In this document: positions 36,719 through 45,366 of the stretch, in pieces
Numbering within the stretch: the stretch's first letter is position 1
Layout of the letters: the number at the start of each line of letters is the position of its first letter
Origin: Rhodococcus sp. 105337
GTDB taxonomy: Bacteria > Actinomycetota > Actinomycetes > Mycobacteriales > Mycobacteriaceae
Assembly: GCF_012844225.1 (NCBI RefSeq)
Contig: NZ_JABAGQ010000005.1
Coordinates: 62,001 to 126,000 of the forward strand
Direction: 5' to 3'
Length of the DNA: 64,000 nt
Translations under genes and position numbers: made by a program
The notes under the pieces: model-generated
Seen by the model: the letters and a program-made list of their open reading frames with translations, nothing else
Told to the model about the DNA's origin: nothing
Databases searched by the model: none

Positions 36719-37273
36719 ATGACGACAATGGGCGAAACGCACAAGACCAAATTCCATTCGCTGCTGCACGACCAGATCCGCAACGAATTCAATGCGTCGC
36801 ACCAGTACATCGCCATCGCGGTTTTCTACGACAACACCGATCTTCCCCAGCTGGCGAAGCACTTTTACGCGCAGGCAGTGGAAGAACGCAACCACGCCAT
36901 GATGATCGTCCAGTACTTCCTGGACCGGGACATGGCCGTCGACCTCACCGGGGTCGACGCCGCACAGTCGATGTTCGACAACGCGCGCGAACCGATCGCG
37001 CTGGCTCTCCGCCAGGAGCGGTCGGTGACCGACCAGATCGTCGAGCTGGCGCGCACCGCGCGCGACGAGGGCGACTACCTCGGCGAGCAGTTCATGCAGT
37101 GGTTCCTGCAGGAGCAGGTCGAAGAGGTCGCCACGATGACGACGCTGCTCACCGTCGCCGACCGCGCCGGTTCCAACCTGTTCAACCTCGAGGATTTCGT
37201 CGCGCGGGAGCTCAACTCGAAGGCCCGCGAACTGCGCGGCAACGCGCCGACCGTCGCCGGCGGCAGCATCTGA
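36719..37273 (+). CDS. bfrB: Ferritin (BfrB, Rv3841-like)
   Basis: The 184-residue four-helix-bundle ferritin stores iron as a 24-subunit cage. Ferroxidase residues are visible: E23 in RNEFNASHQY, E55/E56 and H59 in AVEERNHAMM, and the further Glu and Gln of LRQERSVTDQIVELARTARDEGDYLGEQFMQWFLQEQVEEVA. No haem-binding Met is evident, so it is a ferritin and not a haem bacterioferritin. ATG 36719 or the next ATG 36728 (MGETHK) starts the protein. Its position after the LCP gene and the DUF2470 gene matches Rv3839-Rv3841, split here by the inserted ABC operon. Confidence 0.95.
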   Translation: MTTMGETHKTKFHSLLHDQIRNEFNASHQYIAIAVFYDNTDLPQLAKHFYAQAVEERNHAMMIVQYFLDRDMAVDLTGVDAAQSMFDNAREPIALALRQERSVTDQIVELARTARDEGDYLGEQFMQWFLQEQVEEVATMTTLLTVADRAGSNLFNLEDFVARELNSKARELRGNAPTVAGGSI

Positions 37274-37295
37274 CGCGACCTGCAGCCCACAGGGC

Positions 37296-37340
37296 CCGAA
37301 TGCCACAGTTCCCGGATCACCGGCGAACTGTGGCATTCGG
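37296..37340. terminator. Bidirectional terminator after ferritin
   Basis: CCGAATGCCACAGTTC (37296-37311) is repeated inverted as GAACTGTGGCATTCGG (37325-37340) with a 13-base loop, between the convergent bfrB and DUF5926 genes. Confidence 0.85.
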
Positions 37341-37373
37341 CTTTGCGGGGGACTTCTCTCGGCCCCGGAAAAA

Positions 37374-38291
37374 TCAGCGCAGGGTGATCTGACGACTGCG
37401 GATTCCGTCGCGGGAGCGCAGCTCGGCAGTGGTCAGCGGCTCGTCCACGGCCAGCGCGGCATCGAGGCGCGCGCCGAGTTCGAGTGCGGGTTCCACCCAT
37501 TCGTCGGCGTGCTTCTCCCGGTCGAGATCGAAAACCGGAACCAGCAGTCCGTGCGTGCGGAACGACCCGGCGAAGCGTGATCCCTCCCCGAGGTGGAGGC
37601 CACCGGCCGCGTGCACGCGCGACAACGCGGCCATGAGCGCGTCCTCGTCCTCGGGCCGAACCCAACGCAGGTGTGCCTTCTCGCCGGGATCCACCCACCA
37701 CGCACCGACCAGCCCGTCACCGTTCAGACGCGCCGAGGGCAACACCGCGCTGTTGGCGTGCTGCACGGTGTGCGCAATGTCCTGGCTCGGCTCGACGCCG
37801 GCCGGAATCCACCAGTTGAAGTCGGTGTGCACGGTGATCGGGGGAACAACATTCGCGTCGAGCAGGTCCTGCAGCCGCGGGGTGTCGTCGTCCACAGTCG
37901 CGGTCTGCAGCGACGATCCGGGCTCGGCCGTGCGGGCCCACTCGATCGCGGCGGCGAGTTCCCCGGCCGGGTCCGGGCCGTACCCGCTCGCGAGCTGCAA
38001 GCCGACGTACGCGACGGTCTCGTCGTCTTCTTCGCGGACCAGCGCCGCGACGCCACCCGGAAGGATGGTCGCACCGACGATCTTGCGTCCCTCATCGGTC
38101 AGCGGCAGGTCGACCAGTGCGGACGGAACGAACTCGCGCAGCGCGACGAGGTCGCATTCGAATGCGAGGCCCTCGAACGGTCGCGTGGACGCGGCGACCG
38201 CGGCTTCCCGCTCCAGTCTCCGCTGCTCGAGCTTGGCGGCGCGGTTGGCACCGGGCTTGGGTCCACTGTTTCTCTTGCTCTTCTTGGCCAC
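37374..38291 (-). CDS. DUF5926-family protein
   Basis: A 305-residue soluble protein with a basic, Lys/Arg-rich N-terminus (AKKSKRNSGPKPGANRAAKLEQRR) and a conserved body (RPFEGLAFECDLVALREFVPSAL, DFNWWIPAGVEPSQDIAHTVQHANSAVLPSARL, GSFRTHGLLVPVFDLDRE) typical of the actinobacterial DUF5926 group, which is often found next to glpQ-like genes. The basic head suggests nucleic-acid or ribosome contact, but no activity is known. ATG 38291 is the start; it ends convergent to bfrB. Confidence 0.85.
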   Translation of the reverse strand: MAKKSKRNSGPKPGANRAAKLEQRRLEREAAVAASTRPFEGLAFECDLVALREFVPSALVDLPLTDEGRKIVGATILPGGVAALVREEDDETVAYVGLQLASGYGPDPAGELAAAIEWARTAEPGSSLQTATVDDDTPRLQDLLDANVVPPITVHTDFNWWIPAGVEPSQDIAHTVQHANSAVLPSARLNGDGLVGAWWVDPGEKAHLRWVRPEDEDALMAALSRVHAAGGLHLGEGSRFAGSFRTHGLLVPVFDLDREKHADEWVEPALELGARLDAALAVDEPLTTAELRSRDGIRSRQITLR

Positions 38292-38326
38292 GGCGCCAAA
38301 CTACACGCCCGGCCTGCCCGCCCGAT

Positions 38327-39100
38327 CTATACGCCGTGAGCAGCGTCGAGTTGCAGCTTGGTACGGCCCGGATGGTTGGTGGCCACCCATCCGACGCCGA
38401 GTTCGCGGCACAGCTCGACGTCTGCGGGGTCGTCGACGGTCCAGCAATACGTCGCACGGCCCGACGCAGCGGCACGGTCGACGAGATCCCGGTGCTCCCG
38501 GAGCGTCATGATCGACGGGCCGATCGCGGTGGCGCCCACGGTAGTGGCAGCACTTCCCCGCAGATACCGGGAGGTTTCGCCGAGCAACACGGTGGGCAGC
38601 AACGGAGCTGCCCGGCGGATCCGCCATACCGCGCTGCCCGCGAACGACATCACCACCACGCGGGAGAAGTCGGCCGACGCAGGCGTCGCGAGCCCGAAGC
38701 TCGCCAGCGCGTCGAGCAGCTTCGCCTCGACCAGCGCGCCGTACCGGACGGGATGCTTGGTCTCGACGAACAGTTTGACCGGCACACTCGTCCAGTCCAT
38801 GACGAGCTCGAGCAAACGGTGCAGGGTGAGCAGTTCCGCCGGTTCACCGGGCTTGCCGTAGTCGTGCTCGGACAGTTCCGCGAGAGTCATTTCGCTGACG
38901 ACACCCGTTCCGTCGGACGTGCGGTCGATCGTGCGGTCGTGGATGCACACGAGGTGCCCGTCACTGGTGAGCCGCACATCGCACTCGAGTCCGTCGGCGC
39001 CTTCCGCGAGGGCCAGTTCGTACGCGGCGAGAGTGTGCTCGGCCTTGGCCGCCGACGATCCCCGATGTGCGACCACCCGAGGGCGATCCACGGCGCTCAC
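38327..39100 (-). CDS. Glycerophosphodiester phosphodiesterase (GlpQ1/Rv3842c-like)
   Basis: The 257-residue TIM-barrel enzyme hydrolyses glycerophosphodiesters to glycerol-3-phosphate and an alcohol. It opens VVAHRGSSAAKAEHTLAAYELALAEGADGLECDVRLTSDGHLVCIHDRTIDRTSDG, with the HR(x)nEN-type active site (His12-Arg13, the Glu and Asp of ECDV, and HD). The ending GVGWVATNHPG is also family-typical. The GTG at 39100 overlaps the DUF4328 stop as GTGA; the frame upstream of it is a shadow. No signal peptide is seen, so it acts in the cytosol. Confidence 0.93.
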   Translation of the reverse strand: MSAVDRPRVVAHRGSSAAKAEHTLAAYELALAEGADGLECDVRLTSDGHLVCIHDRTIDRTSDGTGVVSEMTLAELSEHDYGKPGEPAELLTLHRLLELVMDWTSVPVKLFVETKHPVRYGALVEAKLLDALASFGLATPASADFSRVVVMSFAGSAVWRIRRAAPLLPTVLLGETSRYLRGSAATTVGATAIGPSIMTLREHRDLVDRAAASGRATYCWTVDDPADVELCRELGVGWVATNHPGRTKLQLDAAHGV

Positions 39101-40152
39101 GTGCTTGCCACCGGTTGGGGTACGTCGTCGCGCTCGTCCTGGGCACCGGCCGGAGTGTCGTCCTGCGACAGGGACGCCGTGTCGGCCGGGCTGCCGGCGG
39201 TCGCGGCGCGCGGCACGATCGGGGCAATGGGCGCGTATGCGGGTCCGGTGGCGTAGGTGAATCTCCGGTGGCGCATCGGCCTGCCCCAGATGTCCGTTCC
39301 CTCGAACAACCGCACCACGTGCAGCGTCGTGAGCGCGACCGCCGTGGCCAGCGCCGCAGCGAACGCCGCGAGCAGCACGCCGTCCGCACGGGCCTGGATC
39401 GTGTCGCGCTGACGCCACAGCACGACCACGACGAACATCACCGCGTCGAGTACCCACAGCACCCACCAGATCCGGATCGCCCGGAGAAGCCTGGGGTCGC
39501 GACCGGCGATCTCGGTGAGGAGCACTCCCGGCATCGCGAGGTTGACTCCGGGCACGACGACACCGAGCAGCACCGTCGGCGACGGCCGGGGATCGACCTC
39601 GCCGCGTTCGGCGAAGACGCGCCGGCGTAGTTCGAGCAGGCGCACCGCGCACGCGACGGCCGCGGCGAGCGCGACGAACGGTGCACCCACCTGCGTCGCC
39701 CACACGGCGGCGTCGGAGACCGCGAGAGCCAGCGGGTCGACGAGTCTGGTCCGGTTGAACACCAGCAGTCCGTACCGGAACGCCTCGGCGAGAGCCGCGA
39801 GGCCGAACACGACGGCGGCGCCCACGAGGAGTGTCGGCGCGAGATCGGAGATCGTCTCGCTACGGCTCGGTTCGTACTCGGTGTCGACCGGCCGCGGATC
39901 TGTCAGTCCCCAGCGCGGTATCTCCCGGTATCGCGGCGTCGGAGCCGTCCCGCGCGTGCGCGTGGGCTCAACGGGACCGATCGGTACCGCCGGGCGCGCG
40001 ACCCAGCGAAAGTTGCGGCGCGACGGGGGAACCGGAACGTCGGTGGAGACGGGCGAGAGCAGGACGCCACGGCAGGATGGGCACCACTGCCGGGGCTGAT
40101 AGGTCACCGGCCAGCGGTTCTCGCACCGAACACAGATCTGGTAGGCGGCCAT
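39097..40152 (-). CDS. DUF4328-domain membrane protein with N-terminal zinc ribbon (Rv3843c-like)
   Basis: The protein starts at ATG 40152 (MAAYQICVRCENRWPV; 351 residues). CVRC and CPSC form a four-Cys zinc ribbon in the first 30 residues. A Pro/Arg-rich linker is followed by the DUF4328 region with about five transmembrane helices (110-320) and the motifs RLLELRRRVFAERGEVDPRPSPTVLLGVVVPGVNLAMPGVLL and LLRAIRIWWVLWV. A cytoplasmic zinc ribbon joined to a membrane domain suggests a sensor or assembly role, not proven. The start overlaps the rhodanese stop by one base, and the stop overlaps the glpQ start. Confidence 0.88.
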   Translation of the reverse strand: MAAYQICVRCENRWPVTYQPRQWCPSCRGVLLSPVSTDVPVPPSRRNFRWVARPAVPIGPVEPTRTRGTAPTPRYREIPRWGLTDPRPVDTEYEPSRSETISDLAPTLLVGAAVVFGLAALAEAFRYGLLVFNRTRLVDPLALAVSDAAVWATQVGAPFVALAAAVACAVRLLELRRRVFAERGEVDPRPSPTVLLGVVVPGVNLAMPGVLLTEIAGRDPRLLRAIRIWWVLWVLDAVMFVVVVLWRQRDTIQARADGVLLAAFAAALATAVALTTLHVVRLFEGTDIWGRPMRHRRFTYATGPAYAPIAPIVPRAATAGSPADTASLSQDDTPAGAQDERDDVPQPVAST

Positions 40153-40493
40153 CAATAGATCTTCGCGGGTTCATCACCGTCGGAAACCAGGGGAAGACCG
40201 CTCTTCTGCCACGCCACCATGCCACCGTTCACCTGGATGGCGTCGTACCCGATGCGGTTGAGGTACTGGACTGCGCCGAGCGAGCGTCCGCCCTGGCGGC
40301 AGACCACGTAGACCTCGGCATCGATGTCGATTTCCTCGAGTCGTGCTGGGACGTCGGCCAGCGGAATGTGGACCGCGCCGGGTGCGTGTCCGAGCGCCCA
40401 TTCGTCGTCTTCGCGTACGTCGAGGAGTACAGCGGCGGCGCTCGTCTCTGGCACCTCGTCCACAGACACGGTGGGGACGTCGGAAAAACTCAC
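40152..40493 (-). CDS. Rhodanese-domain protein (single domain)
   Basis: The 113-residue protein is one rhodanese domain: VSVDEVPETSAAAVLLDVREDDEWALGHAPGAVHIPLADVPARLEEI, and the active loop YVVCRQGGRSLGAVQYL, with the persulfide Cys in CRQGGRS. It transfers sulfane sulfur; the acceptor is unknown. I place the start at GTG 40493; the frame is open to 40544. It is the first gene of a rhodanese-DUF4328-glpQ operon with overlapping stops and starts. Confidence 0.9.
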   Translation of the reverse strand: MSFSDVPTVSVDEVPETSAAAVLLDVREDDEWALGHAPGAVHIPLADVPARLEEIDIDAEVYVVCRQGGRSLGAVQYLNRIGYDAIQVNGGMVAWQKSGLPLVSDGDEPAKIY

Positions 40494-40713
40494 GATTCCA
40501 ATAGTGGCACGTGCTGCGGGGCGATGCAGCCGAGGACGCTTCACTACGCGCTCGTGTCACCTCCACACACCGCAGGTCCTGGAGTTATCCACAGTTTCCA
40601 CAGGTTCATCCCCAGGCTCTACCGGAGGTGGGGATGCCCGGCTCGAGACACGTCACATCGTCGGTCGTTCGGTACGAAACCCGGGAGAGGGGGGCACCTG
40701 AAATGATGCATTC

Positions 40714-41649
40714 ATGGAACTACGAATCTTCACCGAACCCCAGCAGGGCGCCACGTACGACGATCTTCTCGCCGTCGCACAGACAGCCGAGCGGCTCGGT
40801 TACGGCGCATTCTTCCGTTCCGACCACTATCTCGCCATGAACGCCGACGGCCTGCCCGGCCCCACGGACGCGTGGATCACGCTGGCCGGACTCGCGCGCG
40901 ACACCTCGACGATCCGGCTCGGCACCCTCGTCACGTCGGCCACGTTCCGCTATCCCGGTCCGCTCGCCATCTCCGTCGCACAGGTCGATGCGATGAGCGG
41001 CGGCCGTGTCGACTTCGGTTTCGGCGCAGGATGGTTCGAGGAGGAGCATCTCGCCTACGGCATCCCGTTCCCGTCCCTGAAGGACCGTTTCGACCGGCTC
41101 GAGGAGTCGCTGGCCGTCATCACCGGACTGTGGGACACACCCGTCGGCGAGACGTTCTCGTACGAGGGCACGCACGTGCGGATCCAGAACTCACCGGCGC
41201 TTCCGAAGCCGCAGCAGCAGCCCCATCCGCCCATCGTGATGGGCGGCGCCGGCAAGAAGCGCACACCCGCCCTCGCCGCACGGTACGCCGACGAGTTCAA
41301 CGTGCCGTTCATGTCGGCCGAGGACACCGAGGTGTTGTTCGACCGTGTGGCAGGGGCATGCCGCGACGCCGACCGCGACCCGGCCACGCTCACGTACTCC
41401 AATGCCCTCGTGCTGTGCTGCGGGCGCGACGAAGCCGAGATCGCCCGCCGCGCCGAACGGATCGGCCGGGAGGTCGGCGAGCTGCGCGAGAACGGTCTCG
41501 CGGGCACCCCCGCGGAGGTCGTCGAGAAGATCAAGAGCTACGCGGCGGTCGGCTCGCAGCGCATCTACCTGCAGATGCTCGATCTCAGCGACCTCGAACA
41601 CCTCGAGCTGGTCGCGGCGGAGGTCATGCCGGCCGTGCGCGACCTGTAG
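40714..41649 (+). CDS. LLM-class F420-dependent oxidoreductase
   Basis: The 311-residue TIM-barrel protein is of the luciferase-like family (TIGR03560-type F420 group): AERLGYGAFFRSDHYLAM, RLGTLVTSATFRYPGPLAISVAQVDAMSGGRVDFGFGAGWFEEEHLAYGIPFP and PHPPIVMGGAGKKRTPALAARYADEFN. It is expected to use F420H2 or F420 on an unknown substrate. It starts at ATG 40714. The 220 bases upstream hold two DnaA-box-like words. Confidence 0.9.
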   Translation: MELRIFTEPQQGATYDDLLAVAQTAERLGYGAFFRSDHYLAMNADGLPGPTDAWITLAGLARDTSTIRLGTLVTSATFRYPGPLAISVAQVDAMSGGRVDFGFGAGWFEEEHLAYGIPFPSLKDRFDRLEESLAVITGLWDTPVGETFSYEGTHVRIQNSPALPKPQQQPHPPIVMGGAGKKRTPALAARYADEFNVPFMSAEDTEVLFDRVAGACRDADRDPATLTYSNALVLCCGRDEAEIARRAERIGREVGELRENGLAGTPAEVVEKIKSYAAVGSQRIYLQMLDLSDLEHLELVAAEVMPAVRDL

Positions 41650-41673
41650 CCCTCACAGCTGGAAAACGGTGGC

Positions 41674-42279
41674 TCAGTAGCTGCTGGTGGAGCCGAGGAA
41701 CGCCTCGATCTCCCGGTTCCACCGGCGGCGACGGGTGCGCTCGAGTCCCCACCGCGCCGACTCGAACATCGTGATCGCCAGCGCGACCGACAGCGCCCAC
41801 AGGAACACACCGGCGCAGACGGCAGAGACCTTGGCGGCGGCCACCGTGAGCGGAGGGTCGGCGAGTTCACCCGAACGGGCGTCGACCCACACCGTCACGT
41901 CGCCCCCGGTAACGGACCAGCTGTCCACCGGAACCACGGCCCGGCGCTGCTCGTCCCCCCACTGCCAGGTGGCCGACGCGGGGGCGGTAACCGACGACGC
42001 GACCTCTCCCCCTCCCGGCGCGGCAGGGTCGGGCGCGGACTCGAGGGTCGCGGAGACCGGGGTGCGTTCGGTGCTCTGCTTCTCGGCGAGCGCTACCCAG
42101 GACTGCCACGATCCGGCGCCGACGACCCCGGCGACCGGAATCGTCAGCGCGAGCGTGGTGAACAGCACGAAGAACAACCACGCTTCGATGCGGTCGGCCC
42201 GGCGTACGAGCGGATTCCCGCCGCGCCGGCTGCGGCGCATGCGGTCGAGGTAGTCGCCCGCGCACGTCGAGGTTTTCAC
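41674..42279 (-). CDS. Rv1733c-like two-helix membrane protein
   Basis: The start at GTG 42279 is supported by GGGGAGGA at the right distance; the 22 codons upstream are not needed. The 201-residue protein has a basic N-terminus (DYLDRMRRSRRGGNPLVRRADRIEAW), one helix at about 35-57, an outside domain of about 75 residues (TWQWGDEQRRAVVPVDSWSVTGGDVTVWVDARSGEL) and a second helix (about 150-172). This layout is that of the Rv1733c family of mycobacterial and rhodococcal membrane proteins, in M. tuberculosis a DosR-regulated antigen. Function is unknown. Confidence 0.85.
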   Translation of the reverse strand: MKTSTCAGDYLDRMRRSRRGGNPLVRRADRIEAWLFFVLFTTLALTIPVAGVVGAGSWQSWVALAEKQSTERTPVSATLESAPDPAAPGGGEVASSVTAPASATWQWGDEQRRAVVPVDSWSVTGGDVTVWVDARSGELADPPLTVAAAKVSAVCAGVFLWALSVALAITMFESARWGLERTRRRRWNREIEAFLGSTSSY

Positions 42280-42368
42280 GGTGACCGGTCCTCCCCGTCG
42301 GCAGTCGTGTTCTCCGAGGATGCGACGGTCGTCGGCGGATTTCAAGACGCGACGACCGATTCGCGCAC

Positions 42369-42387
42369 CCCGGACTCACGCTCCGGG
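42369..42387 (-). terminator. Short hairpin after msrA
   Basis: CCCGGA (42369-42374) pairs with TCCGGG (42382-42387), 18 bases past the msrA stop on the minus strand. It is a weak candidate. Confidence 0.35.
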
Positions 42388-42404
42388 AGGTGCCGGGAAC
42401 GGGA

Positions 42405-43073
42405 TCAGGCGCCGAGCCCCACCGGGCAGCTCACGCCGGTTGCGTGCACCGGGCAGTAACCGTGGGGATTCTTCGCGAGGTACTGCTGGTGGTAGTCCTC
42501 GGCGTAGTAGAAGTGCGTCAGAGGTGCGATCTCGGTGGTGACAGCGCCGTAGCCGGCTGCCGCGAGCCGCTCGCCGTACGCTTCGGCCGTCGCCTCGGCC
42601 ATCTCGATCTGCGTCTCGTCGTGCGTGTAGATCGCCGAGCGGTACTGGGTTCCCTGATCGTTACCCTGCCGCATCCCCTGCGTCGGATCGTGGTTCTCCC
42701 AGAACTCCTGCAGGATGCGCGCGTAACCGATCACCTTGGGATCGAAGACGACGAGCACGACCTCGGTGTGACCGGTCCGGCCCGAGCACACCTCTTCGTA
42801 CGTGGGATTGGGGGTGTAACCACCGGCGTACCCGGCGGCGGTCGAGTACACGCCGTCGAGTTGCCAGAACTCCTTCTCCGCACCCCAGAAGCACCCCATC
42901 CCGACCACGGCGGTCTGCAGCCCCTCGGGGAAGGGGGGAACGATGCGATTGCCGTTGACGTAGTGGGTCTCGGGAACGACTACGAGCTCGGAACGCCCGG
43001 GTAGTGCGTCCTCGCGGGCCACCATCTGCGACTTGGAACCTGCACGGGCCAGAATCTCGTCGAACCAGGACAT
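42405..43073 (-). CDS. msrA: Peptide methionine sulfoxide reductase MsrA
   Basis: The 222-residue enzyme reduces methionine-S-sulfoxide in proteins. The catalytic block is [21 protein letters not shown] with the nucleophilic Cys in GCFWG (about residue 61); the recycling Cys residues are near the C-terminus ([16 protein letters not shown]). [21 protein letters not shown] is also diagnostic. The N-terminal 50 residues form the actinobacterial extension. It lies 9 bases after the acyltransferase gene and near sodA; both are oxidant-defence genes. Confidence 0.96.
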   Translation of the reverse strand: MSWFDEILARAGSKSQMVAREDALPGRSELVVVPETHYVNGNRIVPPFPEGLQTAVVGMGCFWGAEKEFWQLDGVYSTAAGYAGGYTPNPTYEEVCSGRTGHTEVVLVVFDPKVIGYARILQEFWENHDPTQGMRQGNDQGTQYRSAIYTHDETQIEMAEATAEAYGERLAAAGYGAVTTEIAPLTHFYYAEDYHQQYLAKNPHGYCPVHATGVSCPVGLGA

Positions 43074-43082
43074 GTCCCGATG

Positions 43083-44228
43083 CTACGCGCGGGGCCCGGT
43101 GGTGGCCGGTTCCGCGGCCACCGTGCGGGCCGGGGTGAGCCACCGGGTGCTGATCCAGCGCGCGGCGGGTACCTCGACACCGCGGTAGACCACTTCCGAC
43201 ACGAGGGCGCAGCCGAGCAGCACGCACACGATCGCACCGGTCTGCCCCACCACCCCGACCGTGTTCTCGTAGATCCGGTACATCACCAGGGTGTGCGTGA
43301 GGTAGATGGCGTAGCTGCGGGTCGCGACCCAGTCGACGACCCGGAGATGCGCGAAGCGGCCGTTGTAGCGGGAGACCAGCACGACGCATGCGAACACCAC
43401 GGTGATGGTCCACAGGTAGCGCGTCCCCGCCCAGTACACCTGGGTGTCGGTGGCGAGCACGATCACGTGGACCTGCGCCAGCAACGCCAGGACGAGCCCG
43501 CGGCCGGAGATCAGTCCGGCCCATCCGAGGTAGGCGATCTGCCCGAGGAACACCGTGGGCAGCGTCGCCGCGATCCGGGAGAGGAAGGGCACGCTGTACG
43601 GCTCCGGGATGTACAGGTTGTAGATGAGCACCAGCATGCACAACACGGCCCCGAGGACGGGAATGATGAGCGGGTTGGCGCGCAGGAGCGAGCGGCCGGC
43701 GACGCAGTACAGGTAGAAGACGATCTGCACGGCGAGCGTCCACGCGACTCCGAGCACGGCCACCTGCGGCTTCAGGAAGAAGGCGCCGAGGATGAAACTC
43801 AACGCGGCCTCGGAGTTCGAGACACCCGTGTGACCACTGAACATGCCGTTGATACCGAGCCGGACCAGCACGATCGCGGCGAGGATGCAGACCCAGAACG
43901 CGGGAACCAGGCGCGCGGCGCGGGCGATGAGGAAACGCCGGGGTGATTGCCGCATGGCGGACCGGGTGATGAGGAGCCCGGTGAGCATCATGAACGCCGC
44001 GACCCCGACGAACGACAGATGCTGGTTCAGCCCGGCCCCGTCGACGAAGACGCGGTACACGAGGTCGATGCCCCACCATCCGGTCCCGAGGTCGTCGATC
44101 AGATAGAACGAGATGTGGGAATAGACGACCGCGAGCACTGCTGCGAACCGCAGCAGATTGACGCCCGGAAGATCCACGCGAGGTGCGTCGACCCCGTTCG
44201 CGGGTTCGTTCAGGAAGGGCCGATACAC
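43083..44228 (-). CDS. Acyltransferase family 3 (OafA/YrhL-type) membrane protein
   Basis: The 381-residue protein has about ten transmembrane helices in an acyltransferase-3 fold: VDLPGVNLLRFAAVLAVVYSHISFYLID with the conserved catalytic His in YSH, GVAAFMMLTGLLITRSAMRQSPRRFLIARAARLVPAFWVC (the GFFMLSGF-like block) and SYAIYLTHTLVMYRI. Such proteins O-acylate sugars of the envelope. No C-terminal SGNH domain is attached. The ATG at 44228 lies in the divergent region with sodA. The substrate is not known. Confidence 0.92.
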   Translation of the reverse strand: MYRPFLNEPANGVDAPRVDLPGVNLLRFAAVLAVVYSHISFYLIDDLGTGWWGIDLVYRVFVDGAGLNQHLSFVGVAAFMMLTGLLITRSAMRQSPRRFLIARAARLVPAFWVCILAAIVLVRLGINGMFSGHTGVSNSEAALSFILGAFFLKPQVAVLGVAWTLAVQIVFYLYCVAGRSLLRANPLIIPVLGAVLCMLVLIYNLYIPEPYSVPFLSRIAATLPTVFLGQIAYLGWAGLISGRGLVLALLAQVHVIVLATDTQVYWAGTRYLWTITVVFACVVLVSRYNGRFAHLRVVDWVATRSYAIYLTHTLVMYRIYENTVGVVGQTGAIVCVLLGCALVSEVVYRGVEVPAARWISTRWLTPARTVAAEPATTGPRA

Positions 44229-44415
44229 CGCCCAATGTTAAGGTTCCGCTCTCGAGCGTCACCAATTGGTCCAGCTCGACCGGGGTTTCTGCTGGTCGCG
44301 GGAGATGTCCTCGCGGGAAACGGCGATTCTCGTCGCTGCCGCCCCGAGCCTCGTGGGCGTACGTCCGAGTGACAGCTGTGGTTGCGCGGGGTGTACTTAT
44401 GAGTTGGGGTGGAAA

Positions 44416-44450
44416 CCACACGGTGTGGGTAATCCACACAAGTGTTGTGG
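44416..44450. promoter_or_regulatory. Two adjacent inverted repeats in the sodA upstream region
   Basis: CCACACGGTGTGG (44416-44428) is a perfect palindrome; six bases later CCACACAAGTGTTGTGG (44434-44450) repeats the CCACA/TGTGG arms with a wider gap. They lie 65-100 bases upstream of the sodA start, where a regulator might bind. No known motif was matched. Confidence 0.4.
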
Positions 44451-44514
44451 TGAAACCCGCAAGGCACGGAAACAACCGCACGGGCCCTACCGGGCTCGCA
44501 AAGAAGGGACCCTC

Positions 44515-45138
44515 GTGGCTGAGTACACACTTCCGGAACTGCCCTACGACTATGCAGCGCTCGAGCCGCATATCTCGGCGAAGATCATGGAGCTGCACCA
44601 CGACAAGCATCACGCGACCTACGTCGCAGGTGCGAACACCGCTCTCGAGAAGCTGGCCGAGGCGCGCGAGAACGGCACGCTGGCCGCTCAGGCAACCAAG
44701 CTCGAGAAGGATCTCGCCTTCCACCTCGGTGGCCACACCAACCACACGGTGTTCTGGCAGAACCTCTCCCCCGAGGGTGGCGACAAGCCCGAAGGCGAGC
44801 TGGCCGCGGCGATCGACGACGCGTTCGGTTCGTTCGACAAGTTCCGCGATCACTTCTCCGCGAACGCGAACTCCATCCAGGGCTCCGGCTGGTCGATCCT
44901 GGCCTGGGATTCCATCGGGCAGCGTCTGCTCATCGTGCAGCTGTACGACCAGCAGGGCAACATCCCGATCGGCCTGACCCCGCTGCTCATGCTCGACATG
45001 TGGGAGCACGCCTTCTACCTGCAGTACCAGAACGTGAAGGCCGATTACGTCAAGGCGTTCTGGAACATCGTGAACTGGGCGGACGTGCAGGCTCGCTTCG
45101 ACCGGGCACGCACCCAGACGGCAGGTCTGATCGTCTAG
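44515..45138 (+). CDS. sodA: Superoxide dismutase (Fe/Mn family)
   Basis: The 207-residue enzyme converts superoxide to H2O2 and O2. It starts at GTG 44515 ([33 protein letters not shown]); upstream codons of the same frame are not needed. Metal ligands are the His near 28, the His in [13 protein letters not shown], and Asp and His in [14 protein letters not shown]. It has the same length as the M. tuberculosis SodA, which uses iron; the metal here cannot be read reliably. No signal peptide. AAGAAGGGA is the ribosome site. A long hairpin follows. Confidence 0.96.
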   Translation: MAEYTLPELPYDYAALEPHISAKIMELHHDKHHATYVAGANTALEKLAEARENGTLAAQATKLEKDLAFHLGGHTNHTVFWQNLSPEGGDKPEGELAAAIDDAFGSFDKFRDHFSANANSIQGSGWSILAWDSIGQRLLIVQLYDQQGNIPIGLTPLLMLDMWEHAFYLQYQNVKADYVKAFWNIVNWADVQARFDRARTQTAGLIV

Positions 45139-45176
45139 AGCCCGAGGCTCCGATCGGCTGAGCCGAATCGGCTGCG

Positions 45177-45229
45177 CCGGATACGAACGGAGGGACGCCG
45201 CAGCGCGGCGTCCCTCTTGCCGTATCCGG
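45177..45229 (+). terminator. sodA terminator hairpin
   Basis: AGGGACGCCGC (45191-45201) pairs with GCGGCGTCCCT (45205-45215) around AGC, and outer CCGGATACG (45177-45185) pairs with CGTATCCGG (45221-45229). It begins 38 bases after the sodA stop. Confidence 0.8.
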
Positions 45230-45366
45230 CCCCCACCCGGACTGGCACTCGGCACCTCTTGTGTGCAAGCACGAGAAGTGGGCATTCTTCGTCTACCGGC
45301 CATAGGGCCGGGAACCGGCTTGCAACGGCGCGACCGGACCGGCTCGAGTGGATCGGGGTGGGTTCG

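Noticed and set aside
40494-40713. Small origin of replication
   Set aside because: Only two DnaA-like words, no AT-rich unwinding region, and no dnaA, rpmH or gyrB genes nearby.
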